From: Gordonia hankookensis
GTDB lineage: Bacteria; Actinomycetota; Actinomycetes; Mycobacteriales; Mycobacteriaceae
Direction: 5' to 3'
DNA length: 64,000 nt
NCBI RefSeq assembly: GCF_014673215.1
Contig: NZ_JACWMS010000003.1
Location: 186,001 to 250,000 of the forward strand
Both the position numbers and the translations under genes were made by a program. This document shows, piece after piece, positions 1 through 7,600 of this stretch (within the stretch, counting starts at the first letter, position 1; each line of letters opens with the position of its first letter). The notes under the pieces are model-generated. The model made no database searches, was not told the DNA's origin, and was given only the letters and a program-made list of their open reading frames with translations.

Positions 1-187
1 CGGCGGCCTGCACCGCAGCCCACAACCCGGTGAAGCCACCACCGACGATCAAGAGATCGGCGGACACCGCACCGGCCAGCCGTGGTCGCGGCTCGGGCCG
101 TTCGGGCCGGTCGAGCCAGTACGGGACCGGCCTGGCCTGCGCCACCATCGCCGTGCCGCGCGCGGTCGGCTTGCTCGCCCAGCTCAT
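1..187 (-). CDS. FAD-dependent amine oxidoreductase (DAO family), N-terminal part
   Basis: Only the first 62 codons lie in the window; the gene runs off the left edge. After about 45 residues rich in Arg and Pro comes LLIVGGGFTGLWAA, the dinucleotide-binding GxGxxG fold that opens DAO-type FAD oxidoreductases. The ATG overlaps the stop of the upstream aldehyde dehydrogenase (ATGA), so the two are co-translated. In this family the enzyme oxidises an amine or amino acid to an aldehyde; paired with an aldehyde dehydrogenase and near an aminotransferase it probably acts in polyamine catabolism, similar to gamma-glutamylputrescine oxidase. The substrate is inferred from context only. Confidence 0.8.
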   Translation of the reverse strand, partial: MSWASKPTARGTAMVAQARPVPYWLDRPERPEPRPRLAGAVSADLLIVGGGFTGLWAAVQAA

Positions 188-1674
188 CTCGCGCCGGCGA
201 ACACGGTTCGGTGCCAAGGCTTCTCGGCCACGCCGGTGATGTCGCTCATCACGTGCTTGGTCGCGAGGTACTCGTCGAGGGAGTAGGTGGACATATCCTT
301 GCCGAAGCCGGATGCGCCGAATCCGCCGTGGGGCATCTCGCTGACGATCGGAATGTGGTCGTTGATCCAGACACAACCCGCATGGATCTCACGGGAGGCA
401 CGCTGCGCCCGGTAGACGTCGCGTGTCCACGCCGACGCGGCCAATCCGTACACGGTGTCGTTTGCTCGGCGGATCGCATCATCGTCGTCGGTGAAGGGGC
501 TCGCCGTCAGTACCGGGCCGAACACCTCATCGCGATAGATCTCGGAGTCCTCCGCGACGTCGGCGACCAGGGTCGGCGGGAAGAAGGCCCCCGCGCCGTC
601 CGGGATGGCCCCGCCGGTGACCACTCGCGCATCCGACCGACGTGCACGATCGACCATCGCAGCGACCTTGTCGCGGTGTCCACGCGAGATGAGCGAACCC
701 ATATCTGTTGCCGGGTCATAGGGATCTCCCATGACGACGCCGGCCATCAGATCGGCCACGCCGTCGACGAACTCGTCGTAGCGGGCCTCGGCGACGATGG
801 CGCGGGTGGCAGCGGTGCAGTCCTGCCCCGCGTTGATCAGCGCCGCGGCCACCGCACCGTGCACCGCCGCGGTCATGTCCGCATCGTCGAAGACCACGAA
901 GGGCGCCTTGCCGCCGAGCTCGAGTTGTACGCGCGTACCGTTCGTGGCGGCTTGCGACATGACCATCCGACCCACGGTCGTCGAGCCCGTGAAGGTCACC
1001 ATGTCGACCCCGCGATGACCGGCGATGGCCGCGCCGACCTCGGCGCCGCTGCCGACCACGATGTTGAGTACACCATCGGGCAGACCGGCCTCGGTCGCGA
1101 GACGAGCGAGTGTGAGCGTTGTCAGCGGAGTGATCTCGGCGGGCTTGAGGACCACCGCGCACCCGGCGGCAAGCGCGGGCAGCACCTTCCAGACCGCCAT
1201 CTGCAGCGGGTAGTTCCACGGCGTGATGGAACCGACGACGCCGACCGGTTCCCGCCGGATCGACGACGTGTGATCACCCGAGTACTCGGCAGAGCCCTTC
1301 CCCTCGAGATGACGAGCGGCCCCTGCGAAGAAGTCGACATTGTCGATACACCCCGGAACATCGAACTCCGTGGCCAGCCGGATCGACTTGCCGGTATGAC
1401 GAACCTCCTCGTCGGCGAGCAGACGCGCATCGGCCGCGAGTGCTCGCCCCAGCGATGCCAGCACCCCCGCGCGGTCCGCGGGCGTCGCCGAACCCCACTC
1501 CCGCTGGGCAGATCGGGCGGCATCGACCGCGGTGTCGACGTCGTGGGCGGTGCAGAGGGTGAGTGACGCGGCCACCTCGTCGTTCGCCGGATCGATGACG
1601 GCGTAGTGCGAACCCGACCCGGCGAAGGCCTTTCCGCCAATCCAGCCCGACGGAACGCCTCTGATGGGTGACAT
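184..1674 (-). CDS. NAD(P)-dependent aldehyde dehydrogenase, aminobutyraldehyde-type
   Basis: A full-length 496-residue ALDH superfamily enzyme. The family residues are present: Asn154 in TPWNYPL, Lys177 in LKPAE, the FTGST cofactor loop at 228-232, catalytic Glu252 in LELGGK and nucleophile Cys286 in GQDCTA. It oxidises an aldehyde to the carboxylate in the cytoplasm. Its partner downstream, overlapping by 4 bases, is an FAD amine oxidase, and an aminotransferase is transcribed divergently. A role in oxidising 4-aminobutanal or its gamma-glutamyl form in putrescine breakdown is therefore likely. Betaine aldehyde or succinate semialdehyde are possible alternative substrates. The family call is sure and the substrate is not. 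Confidence 0.9.
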   Translation of the reverse strand: MSPIRGVPSGWIGGKAFAGSGSHYAVIDPANDEVAASLTLCTAHDVDTAVDAARSAQREWGSATPADRAGVLASLGRALAADARLLADEEVRHTGKSIRLATEFDVPGCIDNVDFFAGAARHLEGKGSAEYSGDHTSSIRREPVGVVGSITPWNYPLQMAVWKVLPALAAGCAVVLKPAEITPLTTLTLARLATEAGLPDGVLNIVVGSGAEVGAAIAGHRGVDMVTFTGSTTVGRMVMSQAATNGTRVQLELGGKAPFVVFDDADMTAAVHGAVAAALINAGQDCTAATRAIVAEARYDEFVDGVADLMAGVVMGDPYDPATDMGSLISRGHRDKVAAMVDRARRSDARVVTGGAIPDGAGAFFPPTLVADVAEDSEIYRDEVFGPVLTASPFTDDDDAIRRANDTVYGLAASAWTRDVYRAQRASREIHAGCVWINDHIPIVSEMPHGGFGASGFGKDMSTYSLDEYLATKHVMSDITGVAEKPWHRTVFAGAR

Positions 1675-1720
1675 GCTCGTCGAGCCTACCGGCGAAAGTT
1701 CGAATTCACGACCCAGATCG

Positions 1721-1734
1721 CCATATCGATATGG
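1721..1734. promoter_or_regulatory. Perfect 14-bp palindrome in the divergent promoter region, candidate AsnC operator
   Basis: CCATATCGATATGG is a perfect palindrome midway between the divergent aldehyde dehydrogenase and AsnC regulator genes. Lrp/AsnC regulators often bind short AT-rich dyads next to their own gene. The site is visible; the binding protein is inferred. Confidence 0.45.
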
Positions 1735-1785
1735 AAATCATCGCTTCGGGTTGCATAGAACTGCGGAATCCGCCACGATCGTCGT

Positions 1786-2250
1786 GTGCCCGAATCCGTT
1801 TCGTCACCCCTGGACGCGATCGCCAAGAAGATCATCGAGGAACTGCAGGCCGATGGTCGCGCCTCGTACGCCTCGATCGGCAAGACGGTGGGCCTCTCCG
1901 AGGCGGCCGTCCGCAATCGGGTTCAGAAACTCAACGAGAGCGGGCTGCTCCAGATCGTCGCCGTCACCGACCCCCTCAAGCTGGGCTTCTCGCGGCAGGC
2001 CTTGATCGGCATCCGATGCACCGGCGACACCCAGGCGCTCGCCGAACAGCTCGGCCGCTGTCCCGAGATCGACTACGTCGTCCTGACCGCCGGATCCTTC
2101 GACATCCTCATCGAGGTGGTCTGCGAGGACGACGACCATCTCCTCCGCATCCTGAACCAGCAGGTTCGAACGCATCCCGAGGTCACCGGCACGGAGACTC
2201 TCGTCTATCTGAAATTGGTCAAGCAACAATACAATTGGGGTACCCGATGA
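1786..2250 (+). CDS. Lrp/AsnC family transcriptional regulator
   Basis: This 154-residue protein has the usual two parts: an N-terminal helix-turn-helix at about 10-55 (ASIGKTVGLSEAAVRNRVQKL) and a C-terminal RAM ligand-binding domain from about 70 on. The GTG start gives the expected length. Its stop overlaps the ATG of the aminotransferase (ATGA), so it is the first gene of an operon with that enzyme and the deaminase. It lies head to head with the aldehyde dehydrogenase and oxidase genes, and probably controls both directions in response to an amine or amino acid. The effector is unknown. Confidence 0.9.
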   Translation: MPESVSSPLDAIAKKIIEELQADGRASYASIGKTVGLSEAAVRNRVQKLNESGLLQIVAVTDPLKLGFSRQALIGIRCTGDTQALAEQLGRCPEIDYVVLTAGSFDILIEVVCEDDDHLLRILNQQVRTHPEVTGTETLVYLKLVKQQYNWGTR

Positions 2251-3632
2251 GCATTGCCCACGATCCCGCCGCCGATCTCTCGCTCGGCGAACGCAGCGCC
2301 GCTCATCTCTGGGGGCATTTCGCCCGCCACGGCGACGGCATCACACCGCCGGTCATCACCCGCGGCGAGGGCATGCGGATCTACGACGACCGAGGACGCA
2401 GCTACCTCGACGGCCTCGCAGGCCTGTTCGTCGTGCAGGCCGGACACGGCCGCGTCGAACTCGCCGAAGCCGCGGCCAAGCAGGCCAAGGAACTCGCGTT
2501 CTTCCCCATCTGGTCGTATGCGACGCCCCCCGCCATCGAACTCGCGGAGCGCCTGGCCGCCAACGCCCCAGGGGATCTCAACCGGGTCTTCTTCACAACC
2601 GGTGGCGGCGAGGCGGTGGAGAGCGCCTGGAAGCTGGCCAAGCAGTACTTCAAGCTCACCGGAAAACCCATGAAGCACAAGGTGATCTCGCGTGCGGTCG
2701 CCTACCACGGGACCCCGCAGGGTGCGCTCGCCATCACCGGCGTGCCGGCGCTGAAGCAGATGTTCGAGCCCCTCACCCCGGGTGGCTTCCGCGTTCCCAA
2801 CACCAACATCTACCGCGCCCCGAACGAGGAACTCGCCGCCGATCCCAAGAAGTTCGGCCGCTGGGCGGCCGACCGCATCGCCGAGGCCATCGAGTTCGAG
2901 GGGCCCGAGACCGTGGCGGCGGTCTTCCTCGAACCTGTCCAGAACGCGGGCGGATGCTTTCCGCCGCCGCCCGGGTACTTCGAACGTGTCCGGGAGATCT
3001 GCGACGAGTACGACGTCCTGTTCGTCTCCGACGAGGTCATCTGCGCGTTCGGCCGGATCGGATCGATGTTCGCGTGCGACGATTTCGGCTACGTACCGGA
3101 CATCATCACCTGCGCAAAAGGCATGACCTCGGGTTACTCCCCGATCGGCGCGATGATCGCCAGTGACCGGATCTTCGAGCCGTTCCGCGACGGCACGACG
3201 AGCTTCCCGCACGGCTATACCTTTGGCGGACACCCGGTCTCGGCCGCCGTGGCGTTGGCCAATCTCGACATCTTCGAACGCGAGGGACTCAACGCGCACG
3301 TCAAGCAGAACGCCCCGGCGTTCCGCGCCACACTGGAGCGCCTCAACGATCTGCCGATCGTCGGCGATGTCCGGGGTGAGGGATTCTTCTACGGGATCGA
3401 GCTGGTGAAGGACAAGTCGACCAAGGAGACGTTCACACCCGCCGAATCCGAACGGATCCTGCGAGGCTTCCTGTCGTCTGCGCTGTTCGACGCCGGTCTC
3501 TACTGTCGGGCCGACGACCGCGGCGACCCGGTGGTACAGCTCGCACCGCCGCTGATCGCGACGCAGACCGAGTTCGACGAGATCGAGCAAATCCTTCGTT
3601 CGGTGCTGAGCGAGGCATATACATTGCTGTGA
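2247..3632 (+). CDS. Class III aminotransferase, putrescine/diamine-pyruvate type
   Basis: A 461-residue PLP enzyme of the omega-transaminase class. Lys291 in TCAKGMTSG is the Schiff-base lysine, Asp262 in SDEV binds the pyridine nitrogen, and FTTGGGEAVESAWK at about 116-129 is the phosphate-binding loop. Its length and motifs resemble SpuC-type polyamine:pyruvate and beta-alanine:pyruvate aminotransferases. The ATG is chosen because it overlaps the AsnC stop; the reading frame is open further upstream but lies within that gene. It would convert a diamine to the aminoaldehyde taken by the divergent aldehyde dehydrogenase. The exact amino donor is not shown. Confidence 0.85.
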   Translation: MSIAHDPAADLSLGERSAAHLWGHFARHGDGITPPVITRGEGMRIYDDRGRSYLDGLAGLFVVQAGHGRVELAEAAAKQAKELAFFPIWSYATPPAIELAERLAANAPGDLNRVFFTTGGGEAVESAWKLAKQYFKLTGKPMKHKVISRAVAYHGTPQGALAITGVPALKQMFEPLTPGGFRVPNTNIYRAPNEELAADPKKFGRWAADRIAEAIEFEGPETVAAVFLEPVQNAGGCFPPPPGYFERVREICDEYDVLFVSDEVICAFGRIGSMFACDDFGYVPDIITCAKGMTSGYSPIGAMIASDRIFEPFRDGTTSFPHGYTFGGHPVSAAVALANLDIFEREGLNAHVKQNAPAFRATLERLNDLPIVGDVRGEGFFYGIELVKDKSTKETFTPAESERILRGFLSSALFDAGLYCRADDRGDPVVQLAPPLIATQTEFDEIEQILRSVLSEAYTLL

Positions 3633-4657
3633 CCATGACCCGAATCGCCGCACTCCCCAAGGTCGAACTGCACCTGCATATCGAGGGAACCCTCGAGCCA
3701 GAGCTCGTCTTCGAACTGGCCCGCGAGAACGGCATCGACCTGCCCTACCGCGACGCGGAAGAACTGCGGGCCCGGTACGCGTTCGACGACCTGCAGTCCT
3801 TCCTCGAGATCTACTACGAAAACCTCGTCGTGCTCCGCGGCCGCCGGGATTTCGCACGGCTGGCGCACGCCTACGCCACCCGCGCCCACGCCGCCGGGGT
3901 CGTGCACGCCGAGGTGTTCTTCGACCCGCAGGCGCACACGGTTCGTGGCGTCACGCTCACCGAGGTCGTCGATGGACTGATGGACGGCTTCGAGCGAGCT
4001 CATGCCGAACTCGGCATCACGACCGGGCTCATCGCGTGTTTCCTACGGGATCGCCCTGTCGCGGAGGCTCTGTCGACCCTCGATGAGTTGCTCGCCGTGG
4101 ACGCGCCGATCATCGGCGTCGGACTCGACTCCGCGGAGGTCGGCAATCCCGCATCCCGGTTCACCGAGGTCTTCGACCGCGCGTCGCGCGCGGGCCTGCG
4201 ACTGGTTGCCCACGCAGGCGAAGAAGGAGGACCCGATTCGATCCTGCAGGCGCTCGACGACCTCGCCGTCGAACGCGTCGACCACGGCATCCGCAGCGTC
4301 GACGATCCGCGGCTCATGTCCCGCCTCGCGGACGAACGAACTCCACTGACGATCTGCCCGCTGTCGAACGTGCACCTGAATGCCGTTGCCGACATCGCAT
4401 CGCATCCGCTGCCCGAGCTCATCGAGGCCGGCCTGCACGTGACCATCAACTCCGACGACCCCGCGTACTTCGGTGGCTACGTGGACCAGAATTACGCCGC
4501 CATCGTCGATGCGTTCGACCTCGACGATCAGACCGTGGCAAGGCTGGCGCACAACTCGGTCGATGCCAGTTTTCTCGACACGTCGCGACAGCAGGAGATC
4601 CACGCTCGGATCGACGAGTGGCTGTCGCCGCCGTCCGGTGGCCGGCCTGCGGACTGA
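3629..4657 (+). CDS. Adenine deaminase-like member of the adenosine deaminase family
   Basis: A 342-residue zinc-dependent aminohydrolase. Zinc-site and catalytic motifs are HLHIEG near the N-terminus, HAGEEGG, DHG and NSDDPAYF. The details match the adenine deaminase branch rather than true adenosine deaminase: EGTLEPEL after the first motif, FFDPQAHT, CPLSNVHL and SDDPAYFGGY are signatures I associate with Aah1-type enzymes (EC 3.5.4.2). Automatic annotation would usually say adenosine deaminase. The GTG start overlaps the aminotransferase stop; ATG at 3635 is an alternative. It is third in the AsnC operon, linking purine salvage to amine catabolism. Confidence 0.8.
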   Translation: MTMTRIAALPKVELHLHIEGTLEPELVFELARENGIDLPYRDAEELRARYAFDDLQSFLEIYYENLVVLRGRRDFARLAHAYATRAHAAGVVHAEVFFDPQAHTVRGVTLTEVVDGLMDGFERAHAELGITTGLIACFLRDRPVAEALSTLDELLAVDAPIIGVGLDSAEVGNPASRFTEVFDRASRAGLRLVAHAGEEGGPDSILQALDDLAVERVDHGIRSVDDPRLMSRLADERTPLTICPLSNVHLNAVADIASHPLPELIEAGLHVTINSDDPAYFGGYVDQNYAAIVDAFDLDDQTVARLAHNSVDASFLDTSRQQEIHARIDEWLSPPSGGRPAD

Positions 4658-4720
4658 TCGCACGCGCATCACCCGTCGATCCGGGGGAACGGCTGCAGCC
4701 TGCTGGTCATACGTCGCACA

Positions 4721-5950
4721 ATGAGCGTGATGACGACCGTTCGGAAAGATCCGGCAGCGGACCCGGACGAGGAGCTCCGCCTGATCGCGACGATGTTGCG
4801 CGATCGGCTCGAGGGGCTCTCCGCAGCTGTGGCGCTGGCCATACGCCACGACGTGGACTACTACGCGTCGACCGATGCCGTGTCGCTCGACGACATCACC
4901 ACGACGGTCCGCGCCAACTTCGAACTGGTCGTGTACGGACTCACCGGAGACGAGCGATTCGACACCTCGCAGGCGCAGGAGACCGGTCGATCACGGGCCG
5001 CCGTCGGTGTCCCTCTGCCCGCCCTGATGCATGCCTACCGGATCGGATTCCAGATGGTGTGGGCCGAGTTCAAATCGATCGCCCAGGAACGCACCGAATT
5101 GAGCCGGTCGACGCTGCTCGACGCGACCGCGCGAATGTGGCAGGCACAGGACGCGTTCATCATGGCGATGGCCGCGGCACATCGGGAGCGGACAACGGCC
5201 AAGATCCTTGACGATGCGAGCGAACGCGCCGCACTCACCCAGCACCTGCTCGAGGGGAGGGTCTCGTCGGAGCAGAGTCTCTGGGAGATCGCCGACATCC
5301 TCCGATTGCCCCATCGGGGCCCGTTCCTCGCCGTCGCGGCGGCCGCGGCGACTGTCGGCAGGGCACCTCTCGCCGGCATCGAGAACAAGCTGCGCGGCAT
5401 CGATCTCTCGTCGGCGTGGCGACTCCTGCCCGACCAGCAGATCGGGATCGTCTATGCGCCGTCGTTGTCGGCACGCGATCAGGTGATCGGTTTGCTCACC
5501 CGAACCGCTGTCGGACGGGTCGGTGTCAGCGCACCTTTCGCAGAACTCGCCGACACATCGAGGGCGCTGCGGTACGCCCGGGTGGCGATGTCCGGGAAAG
5601 GCGAGGGTGTCAGCGTGTTCGACGACTCGGTGTTGGGGGTGGCGGCAGTCACCGCCCCTGAGGTGACCGCCGACCTCGCCGCGGTGGTTCTCGGTCGGCT
5701 CTACCAACTCGCCGCCGAGGATCGCGATCCCCTCTTCGAGACCTTTCGGATGTGGTCTGCCGTCGGCGGCAACGTCACCGACACCGCGGAACGACTGTTC
5801 GTTCATCGGAACACGGTGCGCCATCGGCTCAGACGTATCGAAGAGCTGACCGGGCGTTCGACCACAGCGCCCCGTGACGTCGCGGAGCTGTGCCTGGCAT
5901 TTGAGGTGGACGAGCATTTCCCGGTCGCCGGGCGCCAACCTCTCTCCTGA
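4721..5950 (+). CDS. PucR/CdaR-type transcriptional regulator
   Basis: A 409-residue protein with a helical N-terminal sensor-like region (about 10-190), a central GGDEF-like region and a C-terminal helix-turn-helix at about 350-379 (GNVTDTAERLFVHRNTVRHR), the pattern of PucR/CdaR regulators. The start is the ATG about 60 bases after the deaminase gene. It is followed by a strong hairpin and then the PHA operon, so it may regulate either the amine/purine genes upstream or the PHA genes downstream; sequence alone does not decide. The effector is unknown. Confidence 0.85.
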   Translation: MSVMTTVRKDPAADPDEELRLIATMLRDRLEGLSAAVALAIRHDVDYYASTDAVSLDDITTTVRANFELVVYGLTGDERFDTSQAQETGRSRAAVGVPLPALMHAYRIGFQMVWAEFKSIAQERTELSRSTLLDATARMWQAQDAFIMAMAAAHRERTTAKILDDASERAALTQHLLEGRVSSEQSLWEIADILRLPHRGPFLAVAAAAATVGRAPLAGIENKLRGIDLSSAWRLLPDQQIGIVYAPSLSARDQVIGLLTRTAVGRVGVSAPFAELADTSRALRYARVAMSGKGEGVSVFDDSVLGVAAVTAPEVTADLAAVVLGRLYQLAAEDRDPLFETFRMWSAVGGNVTDTAERLFVHRNTVRHRLRRIEELTGRSTTAPRDVAELCLAFEVDEHFPVAGRQPLS

Positions 5951-5975
5951 TCCGGCGCCATCGGCGACAGTCGCG

Positions 5976-6007
5976 GCTCGTGGGTGTGCATGTGCACACC
6001 CACGAGC
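5976..6007 (+). terminator. 14-bp perfect stem-loop after the PucR-type gene
   Basis: Two 14-base arms (5976-5989 and 5994-6007) pair perfectly around a four-base loop (ATGT). There is no T run, which is common for actinobacterial intrinsic terminators. It lies 25 bases after the regulator stop and about 90 bases before the acyl-CoA ligase start, so it may separate the two units. A DNA operator is an alternative reading. Confidence 0.6.
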
Positions 6008-6097
6008 ACCCCACGTTGATCCGCACACCATGGTGCATCGGGGTGATCGAACGCACGATTGAACGGTAGACACACCGACCTCACCGTGGAGCCGTTC

Positions 6098-7600
6098 ATG
6101 ACCAACCTCAGCGAGAATCTCACCGCCGCAGCGAAAGCACACCCGGATGCGACCGCATTGATCTGCGGCGACCGCACGCTGAGCTACAACGAATTCGATG
6201 ATGCCGCAGCAAGAATGGCCACGCTGCTCGCCGAACTCGGGGTCGAGTCCGGCGACCGGGTCGGCCTGATGCTGCCCAACACACCGGCGTTCGCGGTCAT
6301 CTTCTATGGCATCGTGCGGCGCGGAGCGATCGCCGTACCGATGAACCCGCTGCTCAAGGCACGTGAGATCGAGTTCTATCTCGCCAACACCGGAGCGACC
6401 GTGCTGTTCGCGGCACCCACCTTCGCCGAGGAGGCGCAGCTCGGAGCCGAGAAGGCCGCAACATCGTGCATCCTGGTCGACGACGCCTCGCTCGATTCGA
6501 TGCTGGCCGATGTCGAACCGCAACCGGAGGCGACACCGCGCGACGACGAGGACACCGCGGTCATCCTGCACACCTCCGGCACCACGGGTAAGCCCAAGGG
6601 CGCCGAACTCACTCATCGCGGGCTGGGGCGTAATGCCGAGGTCTGCGTCCGCACGCTGTTCGAGGCGAGCTCCGACGACGTGGTGATGGGTTGCCTACCG
6701 CTGTTTCATGTCTTCGGTCTCACGTGCGGCCTCAACGCCTCGGTGGTCGCCTGCGCCACACTCACCTTGATGCCGCGCTTCGACCCGGCCGAGGCGCTCG
6801 AGATCATCGCCCGCGACGAGGTGACGATCTTCCAGGGTGTGCCGACCATGTACTCGGCTCTGATCGCCGCACGACTCCCCACGCACGACACCAGTTCACT
6901 GCGGACGTGCGCATCGGGCGGTGCCGCTCTGCCCGCCCAGGTGATCACGGATTTCGAGAAGGCCTTCGACGCGATGATCCTCGAGGGCTACGGCCTCTCG
7001 GAAACCTCGCCGGTCGCGTGCTTCAATCACCCCGACCGCATCCGGAAGGCCGGATCCATCGGTACCCCCATCGAGGGCGTCCAAATGCGCATCGTCGACA
7101 CCGACGGCAACCCGGTCGCCGTCGGTGACCCTGGTGAGATCCAGGTGCGCGGGCACAACGTGATGAAGGGCTACTGGAATCTTCCCGATGCCACCACCGC
7201 GGCCATCGACGCGGAGGGGTGGTTCTCGACCGGAGATGTGGGCACCCTCGACGACGACGGCTACTACACCGTCATCGACCGCACCAAGGACATGATCATC
7301 CGCGGGGGCTTCAACGTCTATCCCCGCGAGATCGAAGAAGTCATCTACGAACATCCCGCCGTCGCCGCAGCAGCCGTCATCGGTATCCCACACGACTCCC
7401 TCGGTGACGAGATCGGCGCAGCCGTGACCCTCAAACCGGGGCAGTCGATATCGGAGGACGACCTGCGCGACTACATCAAGGCCCGCGTCGCCGCCTACAA
7501 GTACCCGCGCAAGATCTGGTTCCTCGATGCCCTGCCCACCGGGGCGACCGGGAAGATCCAGAAGCGCGACATCACCGTCCCCGAGGAGGCAACATCATGA
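6098..7600 (+). CDS. Long/medium-chain acyl-CoA ligase (AMP-binding)
   Basis: A 500-residue adenylate-forming enzyme. TSGTTGKPKG at 159-168 is the AMP-binding P-loop, GYGLSETSP the adenine motif, GWFSTGD and DRTKDMIIRGG mark the hinge, and GKIQKRD near the C-terminus carries the catalytic lysine. It activates a fatty acid to acyl-CoA. ATG at 6098 is preferred because GGAG lies 9 bases upstream and the protein then starts as family members do. Its stop overlaps the PHA synthase start by 4 bases. In this operon it probably supplies CoA esters for polymer synthesis or reactivates fatty acids released from the polymer. Confidence 0.9.
   Translation: MTNLSENLTAAAKAHPDATALICGDRTLSYNEFDDAAARMATLLAELGVESGDRVGLMLPNTPAFAVIFYGIVRRGAIAVPMNPLLKAREIEFYLANTGATVLFAAPTFAEEAQLGAEKAATSCILVDDASLDSMLADVEPQPEATPRDDEDTAVILHTSGTTGKPKGAELTHRGLGRNAEVCVRTLFEASSDDVVMGCLPLFHVFGLTCGLNASVVACATLTLMPRFDPAEALEIIARDEVTIFQGVPTMYSALIAARLPTHDTSSLRTCASGGAALPAQVITDFEKAFDAMILEGYGLSETSPVACFNHPDRIRKAGSIGTPIEGVQMRIVDTDGNPVAVGDPGEIQVRGHNVMKGYWNLPDATTAAIDAEGWFSTGDVGTLDDDGYYTVIDRTKDMIIRGGFNVYPREIEEVIYEHPAVAAAAVIGIPHDSLGDEIGAAVTLKPGQSISEDDLRDYIKARVAAYKYPRKIWFLDALPTGATGKIQKRDITVPEEATS

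Noticed and set aside
82-1566. Long open frame on the plus strand opposite the aldehyde dehydrogenase
   Set aside because: It is the mirror of a clear ALDH gene, has no family motifs and is rich in Arg/His/Gly, typical of antisense frames in high-GC DNA.
1697-1710. GTTCGAATTC resembling a tRNA T-loop
   Set aside because: No acceptor or anticodon stems can be drawn around it.
2205-3857. 550-codon minus-strand frame opposite the aminotransferase
   Set aside because: No motif; the plus strand has an intact class III aminotransferase with all catalytic residues.
6041-6060. Possible SOS box TCGAAC near the acyl-CoA ligase start
   Set aside because: Only one half matches; the second half (GATTGA) has three mismatches and the gene has no damage link.
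4991-6616. 541-codon minus-strand frame across the PucR-type gene and acyl-CoA ligase
   Set aside because: It spans two real genes on the other strand and shows no domain.
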